In this document: positions 1-10,152 of the stretch, piece by piece
How positions within the stretch are numbered: the first letter of the stretch is position 1
Layout: each line of letters begins with the position of its first letter
Source of the DNA: Linnemannia hyalina
Lineage: Eukaryota; Mortierellomycota; Mortierellomycetes; Mortierellales; Mortierellaceae
Direction: 5' to 3'
Length of the DNA: 64,000 nt
NCBI GenBank assembly: GCA_019671135.1
Contig: JAHRHY010000015.1
Span: 1,612,001-1,676,000, forward strand
Program-made: the position numbers and the translations under genes
Notes under the pieces: model-generated
The model's database searches: none
The model's input: only the letters and a program-made list of their open reading frames with translations
Told to the model about the DNA's origin: nothing

Positions 1-3000
1 GGTTGAGGAGTTTGGGTTTAGTGGTGTGTCTTGCCTCAAAAAGGCTCGAAGGTGTTTGTTCGTGGCCGATTCCAGAGTGATGGGATTACTGTCGTTTGGG
101 ATCAAGACAGATGAGAGGATATGCTGTGCCAATGTATCATCCTGCGTGATCTTGGGTGGGTTCGAGAGTGCTTGCTGCATACTGTGGCGCATTCGACGAC
201 GTTCTTGGTAGGCCTGGATCCCTAGTTCCACTTGAGCAAGGCGGAGCTTGGGGGAAAGGTGTGTTTTTCTGACCAGTTGGAGGAGCCCATTGTTGTCAGG
301 AGAAAACTGAAAGAGCTCTTCCACTCGGAGTCTGAGGGTCTTGATGGTGGTATCTGTCGTTTCAAACCACCATTCGATTGGTGAGGAGGCAAGTGTTACA
401 GAGTCCGGCAAGGGATCAGCAAGGGCCAGTGCTTTGAGGGAAGGGAGGAGGGACGCCGCAGATACCAATCGTTGCAGACCGGGAAACCCTGCCAATAAGG
501 ATCTGTACTGTCCGTCCAGGGGTGCTAGGAGGAAGGCAAGGCGGTGAGACGTTTTGGTCCTCCATCGGATGATATCAAGAATGATGTCCTTACCCCAAGA
601 GACATTAGTGGAGAGAGCATTGCGGATATGCTTGAGTTGGAAAACATGGCATTGAGTAGCTGGGTCAATAACGCCTAGGCCACCCTTGTCCCTTGGAGTA
701 GTGATCACCTCCCATGATGGCCTTGGTTTAAAGGAGCATACGAATTTGGTGACTGCAGCCTTCACCTTTCGCAAAAAGTCGAGCGGGGGGTTGACAATCC
801 AGGATAGGTGCCAAAGTTTGGAGAGGATAAGAGAGTTGATGATGGTGGCTCGGCCCAGGACGGAGAGGGATCGGGAAGAGTGTATGGTTATGGCTGATTG
901 TATCTTCTTCAGAGTCTTGTCCCAGAAGTCTTTTTCCTGATCGCGGTTGAAAAAGATAGGGAATCCAAGGTAGATCAAAGCATCGGCGGAGTTGTAGTCA
1001 TGCCATCGCACGTCCAAATGTTCCAGGTGGGTCTGCAATTCTTTGGAGTAGGAGGGGGCCATAGGAAAGGCCACAGTTTTGGACAGGTTGACTTTGGCAT
1101 TGGATGCGCGGCCATAGGTCCGTAGGGTATCCTCCAATGCTGACCATTCGGTTGTGGAGGAGATGAGAGTCATGAGGTCGTCTGCATAGGCGCTGAGCTT
1201 GATGGGATCCGTGCGACCAGGGATTTCAATACCGTGAATAGCCGGGGATCGTTCGATAGAGGCAAGCAACGGTTCAAAGGCTATGTTGAAGAGGAGGGGA
1301 GATAGTGGGTCACCCTGGCGAAGTCCTCTTGATTGTGGGAAGGTGTCTGACACAAAGCCGTTGATATTGAGTGCAATCCTGGTAGAGAAGAAAAGTTGAA
1401 TAATCGACTCCGTAAGGCATGATGGAAATCCAAGTCGTTTCAAGACCTGTTGAAGATAGGTAGGATGCACACGGTCGTATGCTTTTTCCTGATCCAGTAG
1501 TACGCCAATATGTCTTGTCCTTCTTGCCTTGCAGTAATCTCGGAGTGTTGAGAGCACTAAGCCATTATCTGCTATATGTCGTCCTGCCGTGAATCCTGTT
1601 TGGTGCGATTCTGTCAGCTTGGTCATGTACGGTTGAATCCGTAGGGTAAGGATTTTGGTGAAGAGTTTGGCATCCGAGTTAATGAGTGAAAGAGGTCTCC
1701 AGTTTGCCAGTTTTGTCGCATCGCCCTTCTTGAAGAGGAGGATCATCACTGTCTCTTGCCAGGATGTGGGGAAAGAGGCAAGTGTCAGCGCATCGTTGAT
1801 AATTGCGGTGAATAGTTCCTTGATCCAGGGTATGAGGAGGATGTATCGATAGAGCTCAAAGGGTAAGCCGTCCTTGCCTGGGGCCTTATTAAGGGGCGTC
1901 CTGCTCACAACGTGGTCTAACTCATCAGATGTGATAGTCCCTTCGAGTCTGGCGCGATCCTGGTCAGATAGGGTTGCATGTGGGGGGATGGCATCCAGTA
2001 GTCGGTTAGTTGCATTCTGGTCGGAGGGGTCGCAGGAGTATAGGCGCGAGTAAAAGTCTGTTGCTACTTCCAGACGTTCATTGGTTGAGGTTGTCAAGGC
2101 ATCGGTGGCAGGATTGTGTAGGTGTGGGACGAGTCGTTTTTTGTTGCGTTGAGAGATGGCTCGGAAGAAGTAGGCGGTGTTGCCTTCTCCTTTTTCACGC
2201 CATAAGGTTCCCGACCGGAGGGCATAGGCATCCAGTTCTTCCGATGTATGTTGTTGAAGAGATGTTTCCAAAGCTTCCAGATCCTGAATGATTGCGTCCT
2301 TAGTTACACCGGTTGCAAGAGGGAGCTGGGCTAGTTTGTTTTGGCGTTGTATGTTGAGGTCTCTTAGGGCGGATTGTCGATCCTGTTTCCTTTTGATGGA
2401 GGCTGAGATGCAGAAACGTTTGATTTCCATCTTGACCCTGTCCCAGTGTTGGATCTTGCTTTGGTGAGGACGGGGTAAGGAGAAGGTCGCCAGGTGGTCG
2501 GTGAGATTCTTGATAAAGTCGCAGTTGTTGAGGAGCTGGGTATTCATTCGCCATATCCCTCGACCTGTCATGGGGGCGGAGGCGGGGGAGAGTGTCAGTA
2601 GTAGCATGTCGTGATCCGAGAAAGGAGATGCGCAGAGTTGCTCAGATTTAGATACCTGTGAGAGGAATTGGATAGAGGAGAAAATGTAATCAATGGTATG
2701 ACGGACTTTGTTTCCTGCAGGGGTGCAGGTGGGCTTGGGGTTGGTATGAAGTGGGGTGATGCAGTCTACAAGATGAGTATCAACCCAGTCCTGAAACAGG
2801 GGATGAGGACGAGGGTGAGTGTAATGTATGTAGTTAAGATCGCCTAAAAGAAAGGCCTTTGGGGGAGGGGAGAGAAAGAAAGGGAGGGAGAGACAGTTCA
2901 GCATGAATAGCCTTCGTGCTGTCCTGTTGGCTGGGGCATACATAACACAGAATGTGGCCATAAAAGAAGAAGATGAAGAGGTGACGGTGGTAATAATAAT

Positions 3001-3282
3001 CCTTCCTTGTTCTGCGTAAGAGGTGTTAGAGAAGGAGAGGTCAGGATTGCGAAGAAGGAGTGCACAGTGGGGGGACCAAACAGAGCTGTGAGTGTTGAGA
3101 TATTGGTTGTAATTGATCTGATCAGCAGTGGTTGGCGATGTTGGTAGGTTGATTTCCTGAAGGGCCATTATGTCAAAATCCGTTTGTCGAAGCCAGGTGA
3201 AGAAATGAGGTGGACCGGTAGCATTGTTGTTTTGAAGGTGCTGCTTACGTAGACCTCGCACGTTCAAGCTTGCGATCCGCAT
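1..3282 (-). CDS. LINE ORF2: endonuclease-reverse transcriptase, partial
   Basis: Supplies the nicking and copying activities for target-primed reverse transcription. I checked all 1094 codons from the ATG at 3282 to the window edge and found no stop. The N-terminal exonuclease-endonuclease-phosphatase domain shows SLNVRGL (residues 5-11), MALQEI, YAPA, GDLNYI, IDYIF and the catalytic SDHDML near residue 222. The reverse transcriptase shows KAPGKDGLP near residue 465, WRPLSLI, motif A DQEKAYDRV near residue 597, motif B RQGDPLSPLLFN near residue 655, and the catalytic YADD box near residue 699. A thumb-like KGGLGVID segment follows near residue 865. The C-terminus, where an RNase H or zinc finger might lie, is outside the window. 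Translation probably depends on re-initiation after ORF1. Confidence 0.92.
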   Translation of the reverse strand, partial: MRIASLNVRGLRKQHLQNNNATGPPHFFTWLRQTDFDIMALQEINLPTSPTTADQINYNQYLNTHSSVWSPHCALLLRNPDLSFSNTSYAEQGRIIITTVTSSSSSFMATFCVMYAPANRTARRLFMLNCLSLPFFLSPPPKAFLLGDLNYIHYTHPRPHPLFQDWVDTHLVDCITPLHTNPKPTCTPAGNKVRHTIDYIFSSIQFLSQVSKSEQLCASPFSDHDMLLLTLSPASAPMTGRGIWRMNTQLLNNCDFIKNLTDHLATFSLPRPHQSKIQHWDRVKMEIKRFCISASIKRKQDRQSALRDLNIQRQNKLAQLPLATGVTKDAIIQDLEALETSLQQHTSEELDAYALRSGTLWREKGEGNTAYFFRAISQRNKKRLVPHLHNPATDALTTSTNERLEVATDFYSRLYSCDPSDQNATNRLLDAIPPHATLSDQDRARLEGTITSDELDHVVSRTPLNKAPGKDGLPFELYRYILLIPWIKELFTAIINDALTLASFPTSWQETVMILLFKKGDATKLANWRPLSLINSDAKLFTKILTLRIQPYMTKLTESHQTGFTAGRHIADNGLVLSTLRDYCKARRTRHIGVLLDQEKAYDRVHPTYLQQVLKRLGFPSCLTESIIQLFFSTRIALNINGFVSDTFPQSRGLRQGDPLSPLLFNIAFEPLLASIERSPAIHGIEIPGRTDPIKLSAYADDLMTLISSTTEWSALEDTLRTYGRASNAKVNLSKTVAFPMAPSYSKELQTHLEHLDVRWHDYNSADALIYLGFPIFFNRDQEKDFWDKTLKKIQSAITIHSSRSLSVLGRATIINSLILSKLWHLSWIVNPPLDFLRKVKAAVTKFVCSFKPRPSWEVITTPRDKGGLGVIDPATQCHVFQLKHIRNALSTNVSWGKDIILDIIRWRTKTSHRLAFLLAPLDGQYRSLLAGFPGLQRLVSAASLLPSLKALALADPLPDSVTLASSPIEWWFETTDTTIKTLRLRVEELFQFSPDNNGLLQLVRKTHLSPKLRLAQVELGIQAYQERRRMRHSMQQALSNPPKITQDDTLAQHILSSVLIPNDSNPITLESATNKHLRAFLRQDTPLNPNSST

Positions 3283-3284
3283 TA
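3280..3284 (-). promoter_or_regulatory. TAATG stop-start junction between LINE ORF1 and ORF2
   Basis: Read on the minus strand, the ORF1 stop TAA (3284-3282) and the ORF2 start ATG (3282-3280) share one adenine. Overlaps of this type drive termination-reinitiation in some non-LTR elements; the silkworm element SART1 is the known UAAUG case. The same mechanism here is an inference. Confidence 0.75.
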
Positions 3285-4850
3285 CTGTGACCGATTGTTT
3301 TTAATTGTAGAAGTAGATCTAGTGGCAGGTCTACCTTCTTTGGTGTAGATGTTGTTGGATGTCTTGGTGATGGTCTTAACTGCTGTGGCGACCGCGGTCT
3401 TGGCTACGGAGCGTCTTGCCTTGATCCGCGCTGCTATAGAAGCAGCCATAGCATCCTCCATGGGGAGGTCGTTGTTGTCGGAGGAAATGGAGTGTTCAGT
3501 ATTGTAGGTAGCTCTGTCAAGGTCTCCCAGGTTAGCTCCCTCCAAATTGAAATCCTCATCAAAGACCTCTTCTCCTTTATCCTGAGCCTGATCATGACAT
3601 TCGGTCATAGTGATGTCATCTTTTGGTGTGTTGGAAGGAGAAACCACTAACTGGGACTGATGGGTCACATTGGTAGTGGTCAAAGCGAGATGGGTGTTTG
3701 AAATTGTATCAGGCGGTACAGAAGCAGAAGCAGAGGAAGTAGTGGAGGAAGGAGAAGAGAAGGAGGTTGAAGAATCAGAAGAAGAGGAATCATGAGAAGA
3801 AGAAGAAGAGGAAGCAGAAGAGGAAGAAGAAAAGGAGGAAGTAGAGGAAGTAAAAGCTGAGGAGGATTCAGCGGAAGAGGTGGAAGTGGGTTGCCCTCTC
3901 ACAGGCATCTTACCTTTCGCCCTCTTAGCATCTCTAGCCGAGAACCTTGAGCAGGTGAAGCTGACGTGGCCATTCGCATTGCACGCACTGCATACGATGG
4001 CCAAGCGCTTGGGACAATGGAGAAGGAGGTGCCCGTGTCCCTTGCAATAGTTACAAAAGGGAGAGGCTCCCATCCAACTGATACGGCAAGGAGATTTTTG
4101 ACGGTTGCCCAAGGAGAGCAAGCGGTCAATCTTGAATTCGTCCGCAGTCTTGTCACTCTTGACATAAACAGCGAACTGGCTGCGAGCCTCGTGGTTGCCG
4201 TTGGGGGTAGGGAACAGAGGGATCTCGATCTTGATGACTTTGCCCATTCTCTTGGCGTCCTCAAAGTACCAAGAGCAGAACTGCTCCAGGTGGGTGCCAA
4301 AATCAAGGGAAGTCTGGAACTGGTAATCCGTGAAGACGAAACGGGTGATAATGTGAGGAACAGTCGATGAAAGGGGGGCAAACTGCTTGTCGTCGACGGT
4401 AATGGGAGTGGTGGAAACAGCTGTAGTGTCCAGAGATTCATGGTACACAATTTCAATGCGATGGTGGACATTGTCAGCGCAGGGGAAGGCCATGTTGCTA
4501 AGAATATGGAGAGGTGCTATGTCATCATGGGCTTTGAACAGAGTTGAGTGGGTGGATCTGACTGCATCCGAAAACGCGCCAGAAGAAATAGTTTTGGGGA
4601 CGATGTATGCAACAGCTCTTGGGTTCACCAGGTCGCCCAGTCGAGCTCCCTTTGGTGCAAGAGCGGCAGCAGCAAGGTGACCCTCTTCGGGGTCGGTAAA
4701 CACTGAGTGAATGAGAAGTTTATTGTTACTACGGGTTCCAGCTGCCATGGAGGCATAGGAAGGGGATGGTGGGGACCCGATTGAGGGCAGGGGTTGAGAG
4801 GGTGGGTCACCATCTCCGTGTTGGTGTTGATGTTGCTGTTGGGTTGGCAT
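3282..4850 (-). CDS. LINE ORF1: zinc-knuckle nucleic-acid-binding protein
   Basis: Gag-like protein expected to coat the element's RNA. I chose the ATG at 4850 (522 residues). An in-frame ATG exists at 5000, but its extra 50 residues would reach back into the likely MIC10 leader. The N-terminus is rich in Gln, His and Pro. A globular middle part is followed by two tandem CX2CX4HX4C knuckles, CNYCKGHGHLLLHC and CSACNANGHVSFTC, near residues 265-300. A long serine-rich low-complexity tract follows, encoded by AGA/AGG-type repeats on the plus strand. The C-terminus is basic. The stop codon shares its last base with the ORF2 start. This arrangement is typical of ORF1 of Tad/L1-like elements. Confidence 0.85.
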   Translation of the reverse strand: MPTQQQHQHQHGDGDPPSQPLPSIGSPPSPSYASMAAGTRSNNKLLIHSVFTDPEEGHLAAAALAPKGARLGDLVNPRAVAYIVPKTISSGAFSDAVRSTHSTLFKAHDDIAPLHILSNMAFPCADNVHHRIEIVYHESLDTTAVSTTPITVDDKQFAPLSSTVPHIITRFVFTDYQFQTSLDFGTHLEQFCSWYFEDAKRMGKVIKIEIPLFPTPNGNHEARSQFAVYVKSDKTADEFKIDRLLSLGNRQKSPCRISWMGASPFCNYCKGHGHLLLHCPKRLAIVCSACNANGHVSFTCSRFSARDAKRAKGKMPVRGQPTSTSSAESSSAFTSSTSSFSSSSSASSSSSSHDSSSSDSSTSFSSPSSTTSSASASVPPDTISNTHLALTTTNVTHQSQLVVSPSNTPKDDITMTECHDQAQDKGEEVFDEDFNLEGANLGDLDRATYNTEHSISSDNNDLPMEDAMAASIAARIKARRSVAKTAVATAVKTITKTSNNIYTKEGRPATRSTSTIKNNRSQ

Positions 4851-5029
4851 TGTGGAAAAGAGTTTTCCCCTCAAAAAATAACGCCACCAAAATCCTCTTC
4901 CAACGGAATCGGCACCCCTTAACAAAATTGATCCTTGCCATGGGGAACGCTCGGGGAGAAAGAAAGTGATGATCCAAATCCGCTTCTCACTTGCATTCAC
5001 AAACTAACACCAGCACCAACACACCAACC

Positions 5030-5632
5030 ATGTCCGCCACCAACAACACCAAGGCAGCAGCCATCCCCAGCGAGGATATTCTTAGCCGCAAGGTAAAACA
5101 CCTTCTGGATGTCCTCGGGAGAATTAGCATCAGAGAGCGATTTGGGATCGGGATCATATAGTGTTTTCTGGGCCGGAAGCAACGGAATCACTAACGACGT
5201 TACATGGCCTCCTTCTATCCTACGCGGATGATTTTAAAATGACATAGTGGGACGAGTGCCTCTCGAACGTCATCGTCAAGTCCGGAATCGGTCTCAGTGT
5301 CGGTATCGTCGCCTCCGCCCTCGTCTTTAAGAGTAAGTCGTCCAACTTATCCTATCATGAACACTCCTAACGACACTTTCTGTCGCGTCAAAACCGAGCA
5401 CTAACAGGATCACAACCGGAGCACCAAGATGATAAGCACCTATTGAACCGAGAATTCACCACAGGGCCACTTTCTCATACTAACACTATTTTCGAATTGT
5501 ATTCATCAAATAGAGCGTTCGTGGCCCATCTCGGTGTCGACTGGTCTTGGATTAGGATACGCTCTTTCACAATGCGAGCGCGACTTCAACCCCACCTTGG
5601 TCCCCGTCGCCAAGTACCAGGACAAGAAGTAA
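5030..5632 (+). CDS. MIC10: MICOS complex subunit Mic10
   Basis: Small inner-mitochondrial-membrane protein that oligomerises and bends the membrane at cristae junctions. Three exons: 5030-5092, 5248-5332 and 5514-5632, giving 88 residues, close to the yeast protein (97). Introns start GTAAAA and GTAAGT and end TAG. Exon 1 ends in PSEDILSRK, exon 2 opens with WDECL, the usual Mic10 signature. The first membrane segment carries a glycine motif (GIGLSVG), and exon 3 carries the second (STGLGLGYALSQCERDF). The retrotransposon lies head-to-head just upstream, less than about 200 bp from this ATG, so promoter sequence of this gene may have been displaced or shared. Identification is strong because both glycine-rich hairpins and the WDECL motif are present. 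Confidence 0.93.
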
Positions 5633-7241
5633 ATACAATCCTGCTTCGTCGGCCCTACCAACAGCAGCTCAGTTTATTACTCTTACATCCATCGCCATAA
5701 ACTCCACTCATTCTTTCAACACACTCATGTGTCTGGCAGGAAGCGCGCATGGTTGAGTCGTTGTCATCTCAGTCAATCTTGGGGAATAGTTCATTATACT
5801 TAACTGTCAGATGTCACTCCTCTGGACCGCCAACGACTACTTCCTCCGCAAGAGAAAAATATCGATGCTCTCACTCGATACAATCTGTCAAGGAATCAAA
5901 GGCCTGATGGATTTCAAAAAGTCAACTTCATCAACTCTGCGGTCTCCTTGATCTCATCCCTAATCATACCAGTGCCAAACCCACTCAGTTTTTCCAAATA
6001 ACTCAGAAACTTCTGGTCATCTGCGCTCAACGCTCCTTCTCGATAACTGGCATCTCACTGGCAGGCAAAGCAGCATCCTCTACAACCACGCCTTCGTCTC
6101 CATCAACAACGCCCTCTTCTCTGCGGTCGAAAACAGACCCTTGTGCTGCCAGAATCCAAAGTCTCCCAGACAGCCTATAATGTCAGCGCGTTCGAACCAT
6201 TTACTAAAAAGAATGTCGATATAACCCAACGGTTGATATCGGTCAGGCATTTCGACCCACTGATTCGAGTACCGGTCGGTCAAGACCGCCCTGTAACGTA
6301 TAAGTGCAGCTATCATATTCTAGTCCAAAAGCCTCGAGGTTCCTTGATCCATGATGTAGGAATCACGGAATCCCACGCAGATACAGGACGACTCAACCTT
6401 GTCCCAGGAGGTTGCAAGAAGTGGCCAGAGATCCGCTTCTGGGACTGGGTGGGGGTGAGCAGGATCTGCAAGTTCAGGTCTTCGTGACCTCGAGCATATC
6501 CTTGCAATAGCGAAGCTTGAAAAAAAATCGGTCATTGATGAACTCCAACGCCTGTATGTAGAATTTTGTGCTGGGAGGAAGGCGAACAAGGGTGATGTTC
6601 CTTAATTCGAGGGGGTTTCGCAGCCAAAGGTAATTGGAGTGTTGTCGTCCATGAGGGGCGATATAGCGTCCTTGCTGGTCCATGTCGCAGTAAAAAATTG
6701 TCAAAGATGAGAAAGCGCGGACCGTCATAAATCCAGTGTCGGTGACGGCAAACATTAAAGTCCCTTACGGTCGTTTTTTCGTAGATAGAGAGTTCGACGC
6801 TTGCCTAGGTGATACGCAAATAATGGCATGGAAAACCCAGTCTTTTGCAGTGGAGAGCTGTGGGTATTCAGACCCGCAAGGCTGTGGGTATTTGCTTCAA
6901 CTTTGTTGTGAGTAATACACTTTTTTCATTTGCAGGCCAACGTTAGTTTTCTTTGCTACTCATAACCGCAGCAGTTCTCCAAGGTGAACAAACTCTAGTT
7001 TTTGGAACAGTATAGATGAGGGAAGTTGGAAAAATATATTCGTTAACTTTGGGAAAAGGATTAGCTCCAAGGAATGGGTGGATTGGGCTCTTGTGCTGAG
7101 GTTTAGAGATTCTTACGGACCTACCTGGATAACTGAACGGATCTGCTCGAGACTTTTTACTAACTATGACTCTCTCAAACAACCCACTGCCCCTATCTAG
7201 TGAAACTATAGCCAAGGGAACGGGTTTGGCAAAATCAGCGA

Positions 7242-7272
<31 letters not shown>

Positions 7273-7430
7273 TTGACATTGTAAAAAGACATGGGGTGCA
7301 GAATGAGCGGGAGCTTTGGGGCCAGTGAGATGCCACTGCCTATATTTTTGTTGTTTTTTACTTGTTTAATTAAGTAGAAAAGGTATTCATTTTCCTTCTT
7401 CTAGCTTTAAGGTTGCATAGTCGATCTAGG
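5633..7430. other. Intergenic stretch with decayed coding-like fragments
   Basis: No intact gene. Around 5990-6180 a plus-strand frame reads like real protein for about 50 residues (LLLDNWHLTGRQ, then LYNHAFVSINNALF) but is bounded by stops. On the minus strand, fragments at 6080-6316, 6474-6755 and 6943-7215 are each protein-like in composition and unconnected. I could not assign a family to any of them. The best reading is old gene or transposon debris between MIC10 and the 3' end of the leucine-rich-repeat gene. Confidence 0.5.
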
Positions 7431-10152
7431 TTAAAGACCTGATATGGTGACAGTCGAGTTGATCTTGAGTGCCTCAGACAGCGCCTGAGCTCCATTGGAT
7501 CCGATCGAGTTGAGCTCCAAGTCCAAAGTGGCCAGAGTCGAGTTTGTCTTGAGTGCCTCAGACAGCGCCTGAGCTCCATTGTCTCCGATCGAGTTGCGCC
7601 GAAAGTTCAAGGTGGTCAGAGTCGAGTTGGTCCTGAGTGCCTCAGACAGTGCCTGAGCTCCGTTGGATCCGGTCGAGTTGCTCCCCAAGTTCAAAGTGGT
7701 TAGAGTCGAGTTGGTCTTGAGTGCCTCAGACAGCGCCTGAGCTCCGTTGCCTCCGATCGAGTTGACCCGCAAGTCCAAAGTGGTTAGAGTTGAGTTGGTC
7801 TTGAGTGCCTCAGACAGCGCCTGAGCTCCGTTGTCTCCGATCGGGTTGTGCCCCAAGTTCAAAGTGGTCAGAGTCGAGTTGGTCCTGAGTGCCTCAGACA
7901 GCGCCTGAGCTCCATCGGATCCGATCAAGTTGGTCCCCAAGTCCAAAGTGGTCAGAGTCGAGTTGGTCTTGAGTGCCTCAGACAGCTCCTGAGCTCCGCT
8001 GTCTCCGATCGAGTTGATCCGCAAGTCCAAAGTGGTTAGAGTCGAGTTGATCTTGAGTGCCTCAGACAGCGCCTGAGCTCCGTTGGATCCGATCGAGTTG
8101 TGCTGCAAGGTCAAGGTGGTCAAAGTCGAATTGGTCTTGAGTGCCTCAGACAGCGCCTGAGCTCCATAGCCTTCGATCGAGTTGCCCCACAAGTCCAAAG
8201 CGGTCAGAGTCGAGTTGGTCTTGAGTGCCTCAGACAGCGCCTGAGCTCCGTTGTCGCCGATCGAGTTGCTCCTCAAGCTCAAAATGGTCAGAGTCGAGTT
8301 GGTCTTAAGCGACTCTACTAGTATTCCAAATTCCTTTTTTCCAAACGTTCCAGTTGCCACCTCAAAGGATAACTTGCAAAGATGAGACGGCTTCTTTGGT
8401 TGAAAACTGAGAAGCTTGACCAACTCGCTGGAAATGAGAATGTGAATGATTCCCATGTTGGAAAGTTCCTGAAGGCGAAATAGTGCTCCAAATTGAGCAG
8501 ATGTCGTTAATAGTTTGCTGCCGAGGCTTGTACGAAATCGTCGGAGATCGAGTCGAAGAATCGATACTCTTGACTTCTTGAGGGCGTCCTCCAACTCTTC
8601 AAGGTCGCTCCTTGCGCACTCATAGTCCCAATCCATGATGACTTCGACGACACCCTTGGCTTTGCTGACGGCATTGTAAAACTCGGCGGCGGCAAACCTG
8701 GACGTCAGGACAATCTCGACCCTCCCCAGCTGCTCATCAAATTCTCCTCGCGCCAGGTTGACCACATCGCGGAGCTTCTGGGTGTTCTTCTCTTGATAGC
8801 TGACTCGGTAGTGTTCGTAGCAGACCCATTTGACATGGCCATCAGAGGTTGTCATTCGATAGAGATTGCCAAGAAGGCTCTCCTCCTCCGACGTCTTCAA
8901 GAGTGATCCCAACTGACGCAACTCGACACCTTCCAGACCCTCGACATCGCTCAGATAGTTGGCCAAATCTTGTTGTGTCATTGCTGCTTGAGGCTCAGTG
9001 TCGGTGGAATCCCCTGGAGATGATGCTTGGACTTTGGCCAATTGATTATCGATACATTCGAGCGAGTAATCGATCTTGGCCGTGACCGACTCGACAGACT
9101 GTCTGACAGAGTCAGCCAACTCGACAACCTTGAGACTAGCCAAGGTAGGCACGACATGACCGGCGATACGTGTGCCAAACTTGATCAGCTCGAGCATCAA
9201 CAAGAGAAAGGGGCCATATTTCTTGAAGAACTCGGTCGGCTCACGGATAAGATATCCTTGGTGTTTTGCCAGGTGGAGGTGATGTGGTACCTTGCTGTCT
9301 TTGGTCTCGGTATGCTTGCCGCACTCGCAAATGAAATGCAGTCGAAACTTGGTTCTAAACCAGTTGCCGGGATCGTACTTTGCTGGTTCTTCTGGCAGGA
9401 CAATGAACAACCGAGGAATCGGATACTCGGTCAGCTCCAACTGCTGCGTTAAGATGGCCTCGGTCTTGCTCTGGATCAGAATCAATCGATCGTTCATCTG
9501 CTTTGTCATCTCCCAAACCTCCCGGGCAATCTGCTGGGTCATAGCGCCTTGGTCGTAAAGTCCATCTAGCTTGTGAATGACTGTTCTCTCAAAGCCAGGC
9601 TTGGCCATCGATACCGGAGTCGACCTCGAGGCAATCAGCGACGAGAGTGCTTCAGAGGTCAATGGCTTTCCAGACCGGCGGGCTTCCTTGATGGCGGCAG
9701 CCAGAGAAACGAACTGGTCCGGGATATGCGTGGTGTTTCCTCTGGTGTGGGTGGGAGTTTCGGCTCGACTATCAGTGGGAGCCAGCCTTGAAGTTGTCAT
9801 CGCAGAGCCGTCATGAATATGATTGCCACCAGAGGCCAAAACTACGTCCAGGACAACACCCGGGTAGTGCTTGATGCAGTGAGGTATAATTCTAGAGTAG
9901 AGTAAACATAGTGTCAGCATGGTTGGACCTCGTTACTATAACTCAAACATGCACTTTCCCATCCTTTAATTACCTTTGTCGATTCGAATCTCTCATCAAA
10001 TTGATAATGACATCGTCGTGTTTGACGTGTTTGACCCCTGGGAATCCATTCTCGATGTCCTCCCAGTAGACGATATAATGTCCATCAACCTGGTCGCAAC
10101 GGACTTTCTCAATATTCTTGCTTCCAATCAAGCGAAATGATTGAAGCTCCAT
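7431..10152 (-). CDS. Receptor-like protein with C-terminal ribonuclease-inhibitor-type LRRs
   Basis: Two exons: 10152-9974 and 9891-7431, joined across an 82-nt GTAATT...CTAG intron in phase 2, giving 879 residues. An alternative ATG at 10179 adds nine residues. The N-terminal domain (about residues 1-80, with RCDQVDGHYIVYWEDIE and KHYPGVVLDVVL) resembles a domain I associate with a large Mortierellaceae-specific family; this is from memory. Residues 80-580 lack a known catalytic motif but hold a hydrophobic segment (KKYGPFLLLMLELIKFG) near residue 250. The C-terminus (about 587-879) has ten 28-residue LRRs plus a partial one, of the NLRC/ribonuclease-inhibitor kind. I see no NB-ARC or NACHT P-loop. 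A role in recognition is plausible but not shown. Confidence 0.75.
7440..8320 (-). repeat. Tandem array of about ten 84-bp LRR-coding units
   Basis: In-frame 84-bp units, each coding one 28-residue LRR with the core TNSTLTTLDL..NSIG.NGAQ. Units are nearly identical in DNA. Differences cluster at the two residues after the LDL strand and at a few neighbouring sites. The last unit is truncated by the stop codon at 7431. Confidence 0.95.

Larger units (their letters stand above)
1..4900 (-). mobile_element. LINE (non-LTR) retrotransposon, 3' end outside the window
   Basis: Two-ORF non-LTR retrotransposon read from right to left. ORF1 carries two CCHC zinc knuckles, and ORF2 carries an apurinic-type endonuclease followed by reverse transcriptase. 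The ORFs overlap by one base in a TAATG junction. Neither ORF contains a stop or frameshift inside the window, so this looks like a young and possibly active copy. The 3' end lies left of position 1. The 5' end cannot be placed exactly: it falls between the ORF1 start at 4850 and the MIC10 leader, which begins near 4980. No target-site duplication can be tested because only one end is visible. The domain order fits the L1/Tad-like groups common in fungi; the exact clade needs a tree. Confidence 0.9.

Noticed and set aside
1..3282. LINE ORF2 as a pseudogene because only short frames start within it
   Set aside because: The minus-strand frame from 3282 was checked codon by codon to position 1 and has no stop; it simply runs off the window.
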